This document shows positions 22,071-30,514 of a stretch of 64,000 nucleotides of DNA, one piece after another. Source of the DNA: Paracoccus tibetensis (GTDB taxonomy: Bacteria; Pseudomonadota; Alphaproteobacteria; Rhodobacterales; Rhodobacteraceae); the NCBI RefSeq assembly GCF_900102505.1, contig NZ_FMVT01000006.1, positions 186,001-250,000 of the forward strand. Reading direction: 5' to 3'. The number at the start of each line of letters is the position of its first letter. The first letter of the stretch is position 1. The translations under genes were made by a program, and so were the position numbers. The notes under the pieces are model-generated. The model had not been told where the DNA came from, ran no database searches, and saw only the letters and a list, made by a program, of their open reading frames with translations.

Positions 22071-22671
22071 GGACGAGGAAGGACTGCGCAAGACCCGTCA
22101 TCTCGGATTTCGGCTCGCCCGCATCCTCGACGCATTCGTCCTTGCCCGCCTCGCGCAGCGCGGCGTCCCAGGGCGCGATCTGCGCCGCCATCAGGCCGCG
22201 CGGCCCCTCGACGATTCTGACGCTGATCGCCTCGCCGATGGAAAGGTCGGCAAAACCGGAATGGCGGATGACCTCGATATGGACGAAGACATCCTCCGGA
22301 TGACCGAAGATGTTGGCGAAGCCGAAGCCCTTGGACTTGTCGAACCACTTCACGCGGGCCGGACGCAGGGGAAGCGCGTCCAGATGCTCGATGACCTCGA
22401 TGTCGATGTCGGCGATGGGGGGCTGGCCGTCGGTGACGGGCGGGTCGATGGACAGCACCTCGGCCGCCTGCAGCCCGCGCGCCGTCTCCTGGACGAGGGC
22501 CGAAACCCGCGACTGGTCAGCGACCGAGCTGCGCCCGAAATTGCGCAGGACGTTGGCGTGAAGAAGGATGTCGGTCCCGCCCGCATCATCCCGGATGAAT
22601 CCGTATCCCTTGGCCGGGTCAAACCATTTGACCAGCCCGGTCACGCGTCTGAGACCCACTTCTTCACCCAT
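22057..22671 (-). CDS. Protein with two cold-shock domains
   Basis: A 204-aa RNA/DNA-binding protein. Domain 1 starts at VKWFDPAKGYGFIRDD (about residues 14-80) and domain 2 at VKWFDKSKGFGFANIF (about 105-170); both carry the RNP1-like KGYGF/KGFGF motif, and the second also DVFVHIEV as RNP2. Duplicated cold-shock proteins of this form are common in alphaproteobacteria and act as RNA chaperones. ATG 22671 gives the usual short leader; a GTG at 22695 is possible. Confidence 0.88.
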   Translation of the reverse strand: MGEEVGLRRVTGLVKWFDPAKGYGFIRDDAGGTDILLHANVLRNFGRSSVADQSRVSALVQETARGLQAAEVLSIDPPVTDGQPPIADIDIEVIEHLDALPLRPARVKWFDKSKGFGFANIFGHPEDVFVHIEVIRHSGFADLSIGEAISVRIVEGPRGLMAAQIAPWDAALREAGKDECVEDAGEPKSEMTGLAQSFLVHVAE

Positions 22672-22798
22672 TACATCTACCACGCCTTCAAGCACTTTGC
22701 AGATTGAGCAGAAATAGGCGTCTTCGACACCAAGCGCAATCGCATTAGGGCCATGTTACCATATCCTTGCCGAGTCGCGCAGCGGAACCTCATCTTCT

Positions 22799-23410
22799 TC
22801 ATGGGGACAGGCGGGTTATGGCCCATCCGTTTTCGCCGGCCGTCCAGCGGAATCGGTCGTGCAACCGGAAGGCGCCATCGGCCCAAAACTCTACGTGCGT
22901 TGGGCGAATCCTGAATCCGCCCCAGAAGGGCGGGCGCGGCGGGTTCGTCCCGTGGCGCAGCCCCATCCGCGCCGCCTCGGCCATTAGCGCGGCGCGACTC
23001 TCGAGGGGCTGGGACTGCCGCGAGCTCCAGGCACCGATTCGGCTCTGCAGCGCGCGGCTGGCGAAATAGGCGTCGGCGGCCGGTCCGTCCTCGCGCGTGA
23101 CGGTGCCGCGCACCCGCACCTGACGGCGCAGCGACTTCCAGTGCATGACGAAGGCCGCCTTGCCCGAATCCGCGATCTGCCGGCCCTTGGCGCTGTCATA
23201 GTTGGTATAGAAGACGAACGAGCCGTCCCGGCCCGCCCCGTCGATGTCCTTCAGCAGCACCATCCGCACGTCCGGCATGCCGTCCTCGTCCACCGTCGCA
23301 AGGGCGATGGCGTTCGGATCGTTCGGCTCCGAGGCCTCGGCCTCGGCCAGCCAGCGGCGGGTGATCTCGAAAGGGTCGTCGCCTGCAAACAGTCCGCTGC
23401 GGTCGTTCAT
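22799..23410 (-). CDS. pdxH: Pyridoxamine 5'-phosphate oxidase
   Basis: A 203-aa flavoenzyme that oxidises pyridoxine/pyridoxamine phosphate to pyridoxal phosphate. Motifs: [20 protein letters not shown] (FMN-binding), [18 protein letters not shown], the segment [14 protein letters not shown], and the C-terminal [20 protein letters not shown] ending in RLSP, typical for the family. Length is normal. It is divergent from fabI, with 80 bases of shared upstream region. Confidence 0.95.
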   Translation of the reverse strand: MNDRSGLFAGDDPFEITRRWLAEAEASEPNDPNAIALATVDEDGMPDVRMVLLKDIDGAGRDGSFVFYTNYDSAKGRQIADSGKAAFVMHWKSLRRQVRVRGTVTREDGPAADAYFASRALQSRIGAWSSRQSQPLESRAALMAEAARMGLRHGTNPPRPPFWGGFRIRPTHVEFWADGAFRLHDRFRWTAGENGWAITRLSP

Positions 23411-23490
23411 CGCGCCGTCCTTGTGCTTGATGCGTTGCCGGGATTGGCCTAATCACCCCGTTAAAGGTTTGAAAGCGCGGGGGACAGGCG

Positions 23491-24330
23491 ATGTCAAGCG
23501 AGCGGACGGTTGAGCGCAGGGCCGGCCTGATGGCCGGCAAGCGCGGCCTGATCATGGGGCTTGCCAACGACAAGTCGCTGGCCTGGGGCATCGCGAAGGC
23601 GGTCGCGGCCGAAGGCGCCGAGCTGGCCTTCAGCTACCAGGGCGAGGCGCTGAAGAAGCGCGTCGGGCCGCTGGCCGCGCAGGTCGGATCAAGCCTCGTG
23701 CTGCCCTGCGACGTGGGGGACGAGGCGTCGATGGACGCGCTCTTCGCGCAGCTGGCCCAGAGCTGGGGCAGCCTCGATTTCCTCGTCCACGCCATCGGCT
23801 ATTCCGACAAGGAGCAGCTGCGCGGCCGCTATGCCGAGACGACGCGCGAGAACTTCATCACCACGATGGACATATCGGTCTACAGCTTCACCGCCGTCAC
23901 GCGCCGCGCCGCCGCGATGATGCCGAAGGGCGGCTCGGTTCTGACACTGACCTATTACGGGGCCGAGCGGGTAATGCCCCATTACAACGTCATGGGCGTC
24001 GCCAAGGCGGCGCTTGAGGCCTCGGTCCGCTATCTCGCCGAAGATTTCGGCAAGGACGGCATCCGCGTGAACGCGGTCAGCGCGGGGCCGATCAAGACGC
24101 TGGCCGCCAGCGGCGTCGGCGACTTCCGCTACATCATGCGCTGGAACGAGCTGAATTCCCCGCTGCGCCGGAACGTCACGCAGGAAGACGTCGGCAAGTC
24201 GGCGCTGTATCTGCTTTCGGACCTCGGCAGCGGCGTCACGGGCGAGGTGCATCACGTCGATGCGGGGTACCATGTCGTCGGGATGAAGGCGGTCGATGCG
24301 CCCGACATCGCGGCGCCGGGCCGGGACTGA
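23491..24330 (+). CDS. fabI: Enoyl-[acyl-carrier-protein] reductase, NADH type
   Basis: A 279-aa enzyme of the SDR superfamily for the last step of fatty-acid elongation. NAD site GLANDKSLAWGIA (about 24-35); active-site Tyr155/Tyr165 and Lys172 in TYYGAERVMPHYNVMGVAKA; the substrate loop is KTLAASGVGDF. Length is slightly above the 260-270 norm because of a short N-terminal addition; an internal ATG at 23530 would remove it. Triclosan-type inhibitors act on this family. The LysE gene follows after 12 bases. Confidence 0.95.
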   Translation: MSSERTVERRAGLMAGKRGLIMGLANDKSLAWGIAKAVAAEGAELAFSYQGEALKKRVGPLAAQVGSSLVLPCDVGDEASMDALFAQLAQSWGSLDFLVHAIGYSDKEQLRGRYAETTRENFITTMDISVYSFTAVTRRAAAMMPKGGSVLTLTYYGAERVMPHYNVMGVAKAALEASVRYLAEDFGKDGIRVNAVSAGPIKTLAASGVGDFRYIMRWNELNSPLRRNVTQEDVGKSALYLLSDLGSGVTGEVHHVDAGYHVVGMKAVDAPDIAAPGRD

Positions 24331-24342
24331 GGCGAGACGCGC

Positions 24343-24951
24343 ATGATCCAGCTGACCGCCGCGCAGATGGGCCTCTTCATCGCCACGTTGTCGGCGGCGA
24401 TCCTCTCGCCCGGTCCGGGCGTGATCGCGGTGAGCCAAGGCGCCTTCGCCTTGGGACGCCGGCACGCGCTGGCCTATGGCTGGGGCCTCGCGCTCGGCGC
24501 CTCGTTCTGGTGCCTCTTCGCGCTGCTGGGCCTGACCGCGCTGTTCCGCGCGGCGCCCTGGACGCTGGCCACGCTCAAGGTGCTGGGCGGCGCCTATCTC
24601 GTCTGGATCGGCTGGCAGATGTGGCGCCACGCGGTCGAGCCGGTGCCGCAGGCCGCCGCCGGCGGCATGGGCTTTTCCGCCGGCATGGTGCTGAACCTCG
24701 CCAATCCCAAGCCCGCGCTCTTCTATTCGGCGGTGCTGCTGTCGATCTTCCCGGCGGTGCTGGCGCCCGCGGACAAGGCGGCGATCTACGCAGTGGCCTT
24801 GTCGGTCGAGCTGTTCTTCTATACGGCGCTGGCGAGCCTGATGGCGCTGCCGCTGCTGCGGCGGCGCTACTATGCCGCGAAGTTCTGGATCGACCGGGGC
24901 GCCGGTCTGGCCATCGGCCTTCTGGGCCTGTCGCTGATCCTGCGCCACTGA
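24343..24951 (+). CDS. LysE/RhtB family amino acid exporter
   Basis: A 202-aa inner-membrane protein with about six spans. The family signature [20 protein letters not shown] follows the first hydrophobic segment, and [20 protein letters not shown] is the second conserved motif. Exports amino acids such as homoserine, threonine or lysine; the actual substrate cannot be told from sequence. It lies between fabI and gpt with short gaps and may be read from the same message. Confidence 0.88.
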   Translation: MIQLTAAQMGLFIATLSAAILSPGPGVIAVSQGAFALGRRHALAYGWGLALGASFWCLFALLGLTALFRAAPWTLATLKVLGGAYLVWIGWQMWRHAVEPVPQAAAGGMGFSAGMVLNLANPKPALFYSAVLLSIFPAVLAPADKAAIYAVALSVELFFYTALASLMALPLLRRRYYAAKFWIDRGAGLAIGLLGLSLILRH

Positions 24952-24979
24952 CGATCCCCCGTGCCCGAAGGAGATGACC

Positions 24980-25480
24980 GTGAACGACCGCCTGCCCCAT
25001 GAGAAGGGATTCCATGTCAGCTGGGACCAGCTGCACCGCGACGCCCGCGCCCTGGCCTGGCGCCTCGACGGGACCGAGTGGCGGGCGGTGGTCGCCGTCA
25101 CCCGCGGCGGGCTCGTTCCCGCGATGATCGTCGCGCGCGAGCTGGACATCCGCACGATCGACACGATCTCGATCCGATCCTACAAGGGCGTGGGCACGGC
25201 GGCGGGGCAGGGCCAGCTCGAGGTGCTGAAAAGCCCCGACGCGCAGCTGATGGGCGATGGCGAGGGGATCCTGGTCGTCGACGACCTGGTGGACAGCGGC
25301 CGCACGCTGGAACTGATCCGCGAGATGTATCCCAAGGCGCATCTGGCGACGGTCTACGCCAAGCCGAAGGGCAAGCCGATGGTCTCGACCTGGGTGACCG
25401 AGGTCAGCCAGGACACCTGGATCTTCTTCCCGTGGGACATGGCGCTGCAATACGTCCAGCCCTTCCGCGGCGAGGACTGA
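24980..25480 (+). CDS. gpt: Xanthine-guanine phosphoribosyltransferase
   Basis: A 166-aa purine salvage enzyme that joins xanthine, guanine or hypoxanthine to phosphoribosyl pyrophosphate. The PRPP loop is [13 protein letters not shown], and [20 protein letters not shown] is the N-terminal ligand site. GTG 24980 was selected because AAGGAG lies six bases upstream; ATG 24974 would stand right against that site and add two residues. A clear terminator follows at 25487. Confidence 0.93.
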   Translation: MNDRLPHEKGFHVSWDQLHRDARALAWRLDGTEWRAVVAVTRGGLVPAMIVARELDIRTIDTISIRSYKGVGTAAGQGQLEVLKSPDAQLMGDGEGILVVDDLVDSGRTLELIREMYPKAHLATVYAKPKGKPMVSTWVTEVSQDTWIFFPWDMALQYVQPFRGED

Positions 25481-25486
25481 ACGTGA

Positions 25487-25513
25487 AAAAGGCCCGCGCA
25501 GGGCGGGCCTTTT
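25487..25513. terminator. Bidirectional terminator between gpt and the superoxide dismutase gene
   Basis: Stem GGCCCGC (25491-25497) with GCGGGCC (25503-25509), loop GCAGG, flanked by AAAA on the left and TTTT on the right, so it works as an intrinsic terminator on either strand for the two converging genes. Confidence 0.85.
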
Positions 25514-25528
25514 CCTGAAGCGGCAGGC

Positions 25529-26431
25529 TTACTCGGCCAGCGCGGCCTCGTAGCGGGCCGAGACCTCGTCCCAGTTCACCACGTCCCACCAGTTCTGCAG
25601 GTATTCCGCGCGGCGGTTCTGGTAGTTCAGGTAATAGGCATGCTCCCACACGTCGTTGCCGATGATGGGCGTGCCTTGGACCTCGGCCGCGTCCATCAGC
25701 GGGTTGTCCTGGTTCGGCGTGGTCGTGATCTCCAGCTGGTTCGCGTCGTTCACGATCAGCCAGACCCAGCCCGAGCCGAAGCGCGCGGCGCCGGCGTCGT
25801 TGAAGGCGGTGCGGAACTCCTCCTCCGAGCCGTAGACGGCGGTGATCGCTTCGGACAGCGCGTCCGACATCTCGCCGCGCTCGCCCTCGGGGGCCATGAT
25901 CTCCCAGAAGAAGGTGTGGTTCCAGTGACCGCCCGCGCTGTTGCGGACCTGGTTGGGGTAGGTGCTGGCCGAGGCGAGGATCTCCTCGATCTCGATGTCG
26001 GCGGGGATGACGCCGTTTTCGACCGCATCGTTAAGGTTGTCGACGAAGGTCTGGTGATGGCGGCTGTGATGCAGCTCCATCGTCTGCGCGTCGATCACCG
26101 GCTCCAGCGCGTCATACGCGTAGCCCAGCTCGGGCAGGGTGAAGGCGCCGGCATCGGCGTCCTCGGCGGCCGCCTCGGCGGCGGGCTCGCCCTCGGCCGC
26201 GGCCTCGTCGCTGCCGTCGGCCGGCGCAGCCTCGTCCTCGGTCGCCTCGTCATCCGTCGCCACGTCATCCGTCGTCGCCTCGGTGGCGGCGGCATCGGCG
26301 GCAGGCGTCTCCTCGACCGGGGTCTCGACCGCGGCCTCGGCATCGGGCGGAGTCTCGGTTTCGGCGGTCTGGGCATAGGCCATCAGCGGAAAGGCGGCAA
26401 CGGCGGTGGCCAGGGCAAGTCTCTCAAGCAT
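25529..26431 (-). CDS. sod: Exported Mn-type superoxide dismutase on an acidic linker
   Basis: A 300-aa protein started at ATG 26431 (AGGAGG five bases upstream). Residues 1-20 are a signal peptide (cut after AYA), 21-95 an Ala/Glu/Asp/Thr-rich acidic stretch, 96-300 a complete superoxide dismutase. Metal ligands His121, His172, Asp260 and His264 are present. Gly167-Gly168 before HWNH and Gln241 in TTPNQDNPLM point to the manganese form. Most bacterial Mn enzymes are cytoplasmic and about 200 aa, so export and the linker are unusual. A stress-type promoter lies upstream. Confidence 0.92.
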   Translation of the reverse strand: MLERLALATAVAAFPLMAYAQTAETETPPDAEAAVETPVEETPAADAAATEATTDDVATDDEATEDEAAPADGSDEAAAEGEPAAEAAAEDADAGAFTLPELGYAYDALEPVIDAQTMELHHSRHHQTFVDNLNDAVENGVIPADIEIEEILASASTYPNQVRNSAGGHWNHTFFWEIMAPEGERGEMSDALSEAITAVYGSEEEFRTAFNDAGAARFGSGWVWLIVNDANQLEITTTPNQDNPLMDAAEVQGTPIIGNDVWEHAYYLNYQNRRAEYLQNWWDVVNWDEVSARYEAALAE

Positions 26432-26459
26432 CGCGTCCTCCTGAACATTGAGCTTCCCA

Positions 26460-26484
26460 AACGGACGCTTGGCGGGATCGTTCC
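26460..26484 (-). promoter_or_regulatory. EcfG-type (general stress sigma factor) promoter for sod
   Basis: On the minus strand GGAAC (26484-26480), a 16-base spacer, then CGTT (26463-26460). This equals the alphaproteobacterial EcfG consensus GGAAC-N16/17-CGTT. The distance to the ATG at 26431 leaves a leader of about 20 bases that includes the AGGAGG site. Not every Rhodobacteraceae genome has EcfG, so it could be another ECF factor with a GGAAC -35 box. Confidence 0.55.
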
Positions 26485-26630
26485 GAACCAGGCGCCGATT
26501 ACTGGGCGTGCCAGTGCAGTCACGGACGGGGCGGTGCTTTTCGTGCATTCTTTTTGGGAACCTGAAGTTGATCCGGCGAATTGTTCAGACAATCGCGCCC
26601 TGCGGCGCTTTCCGAACAGGAGGATACGAC

Positions 26631-27584
26631 ATGCGCAATCTGCTTCTGACCACCGCCCTGGCCCTGCCGCTGAGCCTTGGCGCTGCTTTCGCCCAGGACA
26701 CGGCCACCGATCCCGCCACCACTCCGGGGACCGAGCCGGTGCCGATGGCGACCGAGACGGACACCGACGCGACGACCACCGACACCACCACCGACATGAC
26801 CACGACCGAGCCCGCCACGGACACGATGGCGACTGATCCGGCGACCGACCCTGCGATGACCACCACGGCCGAGCCGATGGCCGATCCCGCGACCGACCCG
26901 GCCGCCGCCGACATGCAAGCCGGCGAGACCGACCAGGCGGAAGCCGCCGCGGCCGCCTCGGCCAGCGAGAAGGTCATGCAGGAGCAGGCCTCGAACGAGC
27001 TGCGCATTGACTGGGTCACCGGCACGAACGTGCAGTCGCCCGACGGCGAGAACATCGGCTCGATCAGCGACGTGATCGTCGACGGTGAGACGGGCGAGCT
27101 GAAGGCCGCAATCGTCGGCGTGGGCGGCTTCCTCGGCATCGGCCAGAAGCAGATCGCCTTGCCGTGGGAGCAGCTGCAGATCAACTACGACGCCCGCGAG
27201 ATCATGAGCGACCTGACCCGCGACGAGGCTGACGCGGCGCCCGAATACGTCTTCCGCGACCGCGAGGACGCCCCGGCCGCCGACGGCACGATGGCGACCG
27301 ACCCGGCCGCCGCGCCGATGGGCACGACCGACCCGGCCGCCGCGCCGATGGGCACTACCGATCCGGCGATGAACACGACCGCGCCGACGGCCGACCCGGC
27401 CATGGCGCCCGCCGACCCGGCCATGACCACCGACCCGGCCATGACCACCGATCCGGCGATGGAGCCGGCCGAGGATGCCGCGACCGCTCCGGCCACCGAG
27501 ACGGTGCCGATGGCGACCGAAGGCGAGGCGGTGACGGACGAGCCGATGGGCACCGAGACCGAGACGCCGCCGGCCAGCAACTGA
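26631..27584 (+). CDS. Exported PRC-barrel protein with low-complexity arms
   Basis: A 317-aa protein from ATG 26631 (AGGAGG upstream). Signal peptide 1-21 (ending AFAQ). Residues 22-110 and 205-317 are Thr/Asp/Pro/Ala/Met-rich repeats of the type TDPATDPA and TTDPAMTTDPAM. Between them, residues about 124-190 form one PRC-barrel domain (SPDGENIGSISDVIVDGETG, IALPWEQLQIN). Such proteins are common in the envelope of Rhodobacteraceae, role unclear. It is divergent from the dismutase, whose linker has similar composition. A terminator follows. Confidence 0.82.
   Translation: MRNLLLTTALALPLSLGAAFAQDTATDPATTPGTEPVPMATETDTDATTTDTTTDMTTTEPATDTMATDPATDPAMTTTAEPMADPATDPAAADMQAGETDQAEAAAAASASEKVMQEQASNELRIDWVTGTNVQSPDGENIGSISDVIVDGETGELKAAIVGVGGFLGIGQKQIALPWEQLQINYDAREIMSDLTRDEADAAPEYVFRDREDAPAADGTMATDPAAAPMGTTDPAAAPMGTTDPAMNTTAPTADPAMAPADPAMTTDPAMTTDPAMEPAEDAATAPATETVPMATEGEAVTDEPMGTETETPPASN
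27301..27360 (+). repeat. Tandem 30-bp direct repeat in the PRC-barrel gene
   Basis: Two consecutive 30-bp units (27301-27330 and 27331-27360) differ at one base and code for DPAAAPMGTT twice. A second pair of identical 18-bp units lies at 27414-27431 and 27432-27449 (DPAMTT twice). Both are in frame, so copy number could vary without disrupting the gene. Confidence 0.85.
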
Positions 27585-27604
27585 TCGGCACGGCAGAAGA
27601 AGAG

Positions 27605-27631
27605 GGCGGTCCCGCGAGGGGCCGCCTTTTT
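27605..27631 (+). terminator. Intrinsic terminator after the PRC-barrel gene
   Basis: Stem GGCGGTCCC (27605-27613) with GGGGCCGCC (27618-27626), loop GCGA, then TTTTT (27627-27631). Confidence 0.85.
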
Positions 27632-27652
27632 CGTTGCGCCTCCCGCGCCGGA

Positions 27653-29281
27653 TCAGGCGCCGCGCATCCGGCTTTCGGCCAGCAGGCCCTCCTCGTCCAG
27701 GATCGGATGCGAGACGGCCGCGAGATGGGCGTTGATGCGCTTCAGGTCGCGCAGCATGTCGAGGTGCAGCGATGACGTCTCGATGCTGGCGCTGTCCCCC
27801 TCGCGCAGGCGGATCAGGTGGCGCTGCGCGGACTGCCGCTCGAAGTTGCGGATCTCGACCTTCTGCTCCATCACCTGCCGCGCGAGGTCGCGGTCGCCCG
27901 TCATGAAGATCGTCTGCGCCATCAGCAGCGTCTCGCGCGTCATCAGGAACATGCTGTCCAGCTCGCGATAGCCGGCATCCGAGAAGCGCAGCCCCAGCCC
28001 CACCTTCTTGCGCACGCCCGCCGCGAGGCCCTTCTCGATGATGTCGCCGACATGCTCGAGGTTGATGACATAGTCGAGGATCGCGATGGTGCGGCGGCGG
28101 TCCTCCTCCTCGGCGTCGCGGCCGAGGCGCGAGAGATAGGTCTTGACCTGCTGCTGGCGCAGGTCGACCCGGTCCTCCAGCTTCGAGACCTCGGCCAGGG
28201 GCGCGCTGTCGTTCTTGCGGAAGGCGAGGCGGGTCTGGTCCAGCATCCGCGCCACGTCGTCGCCGATCGCCAGCGCCTCGCGGCTGGCCCCGGCCAGTGC
28301 CAGCGTCGCGTGCTCGAGGCTCGCCTCGTCCAGCCAGCGCGGCGCCGCGTCGGGCGCTTGCGGCGCGTCGGGGATGGCGCGGTGCAAGAGCCGCGCGATG
28401 GGACCGGCCAGCGGCCAGATCAGCGCGGCCAGCACGAGGTTGAAGGCCAGATGCGCCTCGACCGCCAGCGCCGCGGGCCCGGGCACGAGGCCGGTCAGCG
28501 TCTCGGCCAGAAGCGGTGCGAAGGGCAGAGCCGCCAGCGCGCCGATGCAGCGGATCAGCAGGTTGCCCGCCGTCAGCCGCCGCGCCTCGACCGAGCCGCG
28601 CGCGGTGATCAGCACCGGCGCCAGCGCCCCGCCGATGTTGGCGCCGAGAACCAGCACCACCGTCAGCGCGCCCGGAACGTCCAGCGACAGGACCAGCAGC
28701 ACCGCCGCCAGCGAGGACGAGCAGACGACGGCGATGGCGGCGCCGAAGATCAGCGCGACGGGCCAGCTACGGTCGAGAAGGGCAAGGAAGGCCGCCATCT
28801 CGGGCGCGCCGCGCAAGGGGGACGTTGCCTGGCCCAGCAGCGCCAGCGAGATCAGCATCAGCCCCAGCCCGATCAGCGCCCGCCCGGTTCCGCTCAGCGC
28901 CGGGGTCCGCCTGCGGCTGGCGACGACGCCGGCCAGCACCAGCGCGGGCGCGATGACGCCCACGCCCGAGGAGAGGATCAGCGCCGTCATCGCAGTGCCG
29001 ACATTGGCGCCCAGCAGCACGATCTGCGCCATGCCCGCCAGGATCAGCCCCCGCTCGACGAAGGAGGCCGTCAGCAGCGCCGTCGCCGTCGATGATTGCA
29101 GCCCGAGCGTCGCGACGAGCCCGGTCAGGAAGGCGCGCCCGCGCGTCCTCGTGCCAAGGCCCAGGGCCGTCTTCAGCCGCAGCCCGAAGGCGGTGGTGAC
29201 GCCGTCGCGCACGAGGCCCAGCCCGAAGAGCAGGAGCGCGATCGATCCGCCGATCTGAAGGAAGACGAGGATTGAGTTCAT
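27653..29281 (-). CDS. Na+/phosphate cotransporter family protein with PhoU-like C-terminus
   Basis: A 542-aa inner-membrane protein. The N-terminal 310 residues hold the two inverted Na/Pi-cotransporter repeats, with QSSTATALLTASF in the first and VVCSSSLAAVLLV in the second as the paired substrate motifs. Residues about 330-535 are a PhoU-like helical bundle (EHATLALAGASREALAIGDD; FERQSAQRHLIRLREGDSAS). This NptA/YjbB form transports phosphate, probably outward or Na+-coupled inward. It is a single-gene unit followed by nothing on its strand for 290 bp of non-coding and convergent sequence. Confidence 0.9.
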   Translation of the reverse strand: MNSILVFLQIGGSIALLLFGLGLVRDGVTTAFGLRLKTALGLGTRTRGRAFLTGLVATLGLQSSTATALLTASFVERGLILAGMAQIVLLGANVGTAMTALILSSGVGVIAPALVLAGVVASRRRTPALSGTGRALIGLGLMLISLALLGQATSPLRGAPEMAAFLALLDRSWPVALIFGAAIAVVCSSSLAAVLLVLSLDVPGALTVVLVLGANIGGALAPVLITARGSVEARRLTAGNLLIRCIGALAALPFAPLLAETLTGLVPGPAALAVEAHLAFNLVLAALIWPLAGPIARLLHRAIPDAPQAPDAAPRWLDEASLEHATLALAGASREALAIGDDVARMLDQTRLAFRKNDSAPLAEVSKLEDRVDLRQQQVKTYLSRLGRDAEEEDRRRTIAILDYVINLEHVGDIIEKGLAAGVRKKVGLGLRFSDAGYRELDSMFLMTRETLLMAQTIFMTGDRDLARQVMEQKVEIRNFERQSAQRHLIRLREGDSASIETSSLHLDMLRDLKRINAHLAAVSHPILDEEGLLAESRMRGA

Positions 29282-29356
29282 CGGCGGACTTCTTCGCAGG
29301 GGCAGGGCAGGAAGCCGCCGCTCACGGGGTTGATCCTGCCGCTTTCCTCCAGCGCG

Positions 29357-30514
29357 TCAAGCCAGCGGGACATGCCCGGCCAGCGCCGGGGTCCAGAGGC
29401 GCGCCGTTCCTGTCACCGGATCGAAGACGGTCAACTCCGCCGCCTCGCCGGGGGCAAGGCGGGCGGTGCGGCCGATCACCCGCGCCGGCTCGGCCGTCGC
29501 CATGGCAAGCGCCCGCGTCAGGGCGGCGTCCGCGTCGACGTCCTCGGCCAGCAGGCGTGCCGTGCGCGCCACCGCTCCGGCCAGCGTCAGGTCGGCGCCG
29601 GCGAGGGTGCCGTCCGCCAGCGTCAGCCGCCCCGCGCGGCGCAAGATGCGGCGGCCGCCGAGCTCCATCTCGGTCAGATCCGTCCCCGCGAAGGCCATGC
29701 AGTCCGACACGAGAAACAGCCCCTCGGGCCGGGCGCGCAGGGCGACTCGCAGGGCGGCTGGATCGACATGCAGCCCGTCCGCGATCAGCCCGGCGAAGGC
29801 GTCGCCCGCCAGCACTGCGCCGACCAGCCCCGGATCGCGATGGCCCATCTGGCTCATCGCGTTGAAAAGATGCGTGGCGCCGCTTGCCCCTGCCGCGAAG
29901 GCGGCTTCGGCCTCGGGCAGGGTGCAGGCGCTGTGGCCGAGGGTGACGACCGCGCCGGCCGCGCGCAGGGCGGCGATCTGGTCGGGCCGCGCGGCCGAGG
30001 GCGCGAGCGTGACCATCAGCGCCGGCAGCGCCGCCGCTGCCGCGCAGAGGCGCGCCAGGTCCGCGTCCTCCATCGGCCGGATCAGCGCCGGGTCATGCGC
30101 GCCCGCGCGGCGCGGGTCCAGATGCGGCCCCTCGAGATGCAGGCCCAGAAAGCCCGGCACCTGCGCGCCTGCGGCCGCGATGCCCGCCGCGATGACGGCA
30201 TCCGTCACCTCGGGCCGGTCGGTGATCAGCGTCGGCAGGATGCCGGCGGTGCCGAGGCGGCGATGGGCCGCGCAGATGCGCCGCAGCGCCTCCACGTCCG
30301 TGCCTTCCCCTACCATCAGCCCCGCGCCACCGTTCACCTGAAGGTCGACCAGACCGGGGGCGATGACGCCCGGCACCTGCGCGGTCGGCGGCCCGGCCTC
30401 GGCCAGCGGGGCTAGGGCGGCGATGCGGCCGTCCTCGACCACAAGCGCCAGCCCCGTATGCAGGCACGCGCCGTCGAAGATGCGCGGCGCGGTCAGGACG
30501 TGGCGCGCCATCAT
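29357..30514 (-). CDS. nagA: N-acetylglucosamine-6-phosphate deacetylase
   Basis: A 385-aa amidohydrolase converting GlcNAc-6-phosphate to glucosamine-6-phosphate. Motifs: GLHLEGPHLDP with the metal Glu, LGHSACTLPEAEAAFAAGAS, HLFNAMSQMGHRDPGLVGAV, and LVSDCMAFAGTD with the catalytic Asp. Length is the family norm. Its start overlaps the stop of the SIS-domain gene (ATGA), and it is third in the leftward kinase-SIS-nagA operon. No riboswitch or NagC site was noted. Confidence 0.93.
   Translation of the reverse strand: MMARHVLTAPRIFDGACLHTGLALVVEDGRIAALAPLAEAGPPTAQVPGVIAPGLVDLQVNGGAGLMVGEGTDVEALRRICAAHRRLGTAGILPTLITDRPEVTDAVIAAGIAAAGAQVPGFLGLHLEGPHLDPRRAGAHDPALIRPMEDADLARLCAAAAALPALMVTLAPSAARPDQIAALRAAGAVVTLGHSACTLPEAEAAFAAGASGATHLFNAMSQMGHRDPGLVGAVLAGDAFAGLIADGLHVDPAALRVALRARPEGLFLVSDCMAFAGTDLTEMELGGRRILRRAGRLTLADGTLAGADLTLAGAVARTARLLAEDVDADAALTRALAMATAEPARVIGRTARLAPGEAAELTVFDPVTGTARLWTPALAGHVPLA

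Noticed and set aside
23427..23455. TTGATG-N17-TAATCA as a promoter for fabI
   Set aside because: The -35 box is acceptable, but TAATCA agrees with the -10 consensus at only two of six positions.
26540..26575. GGGAAC on the plus strand upstream of the PRC-barrel gene as a second EcfG promoter
   Set aside because: No CGTT follows at 16-17 bases; only weak partial matches appear, unlike the exact match on the minus strand.
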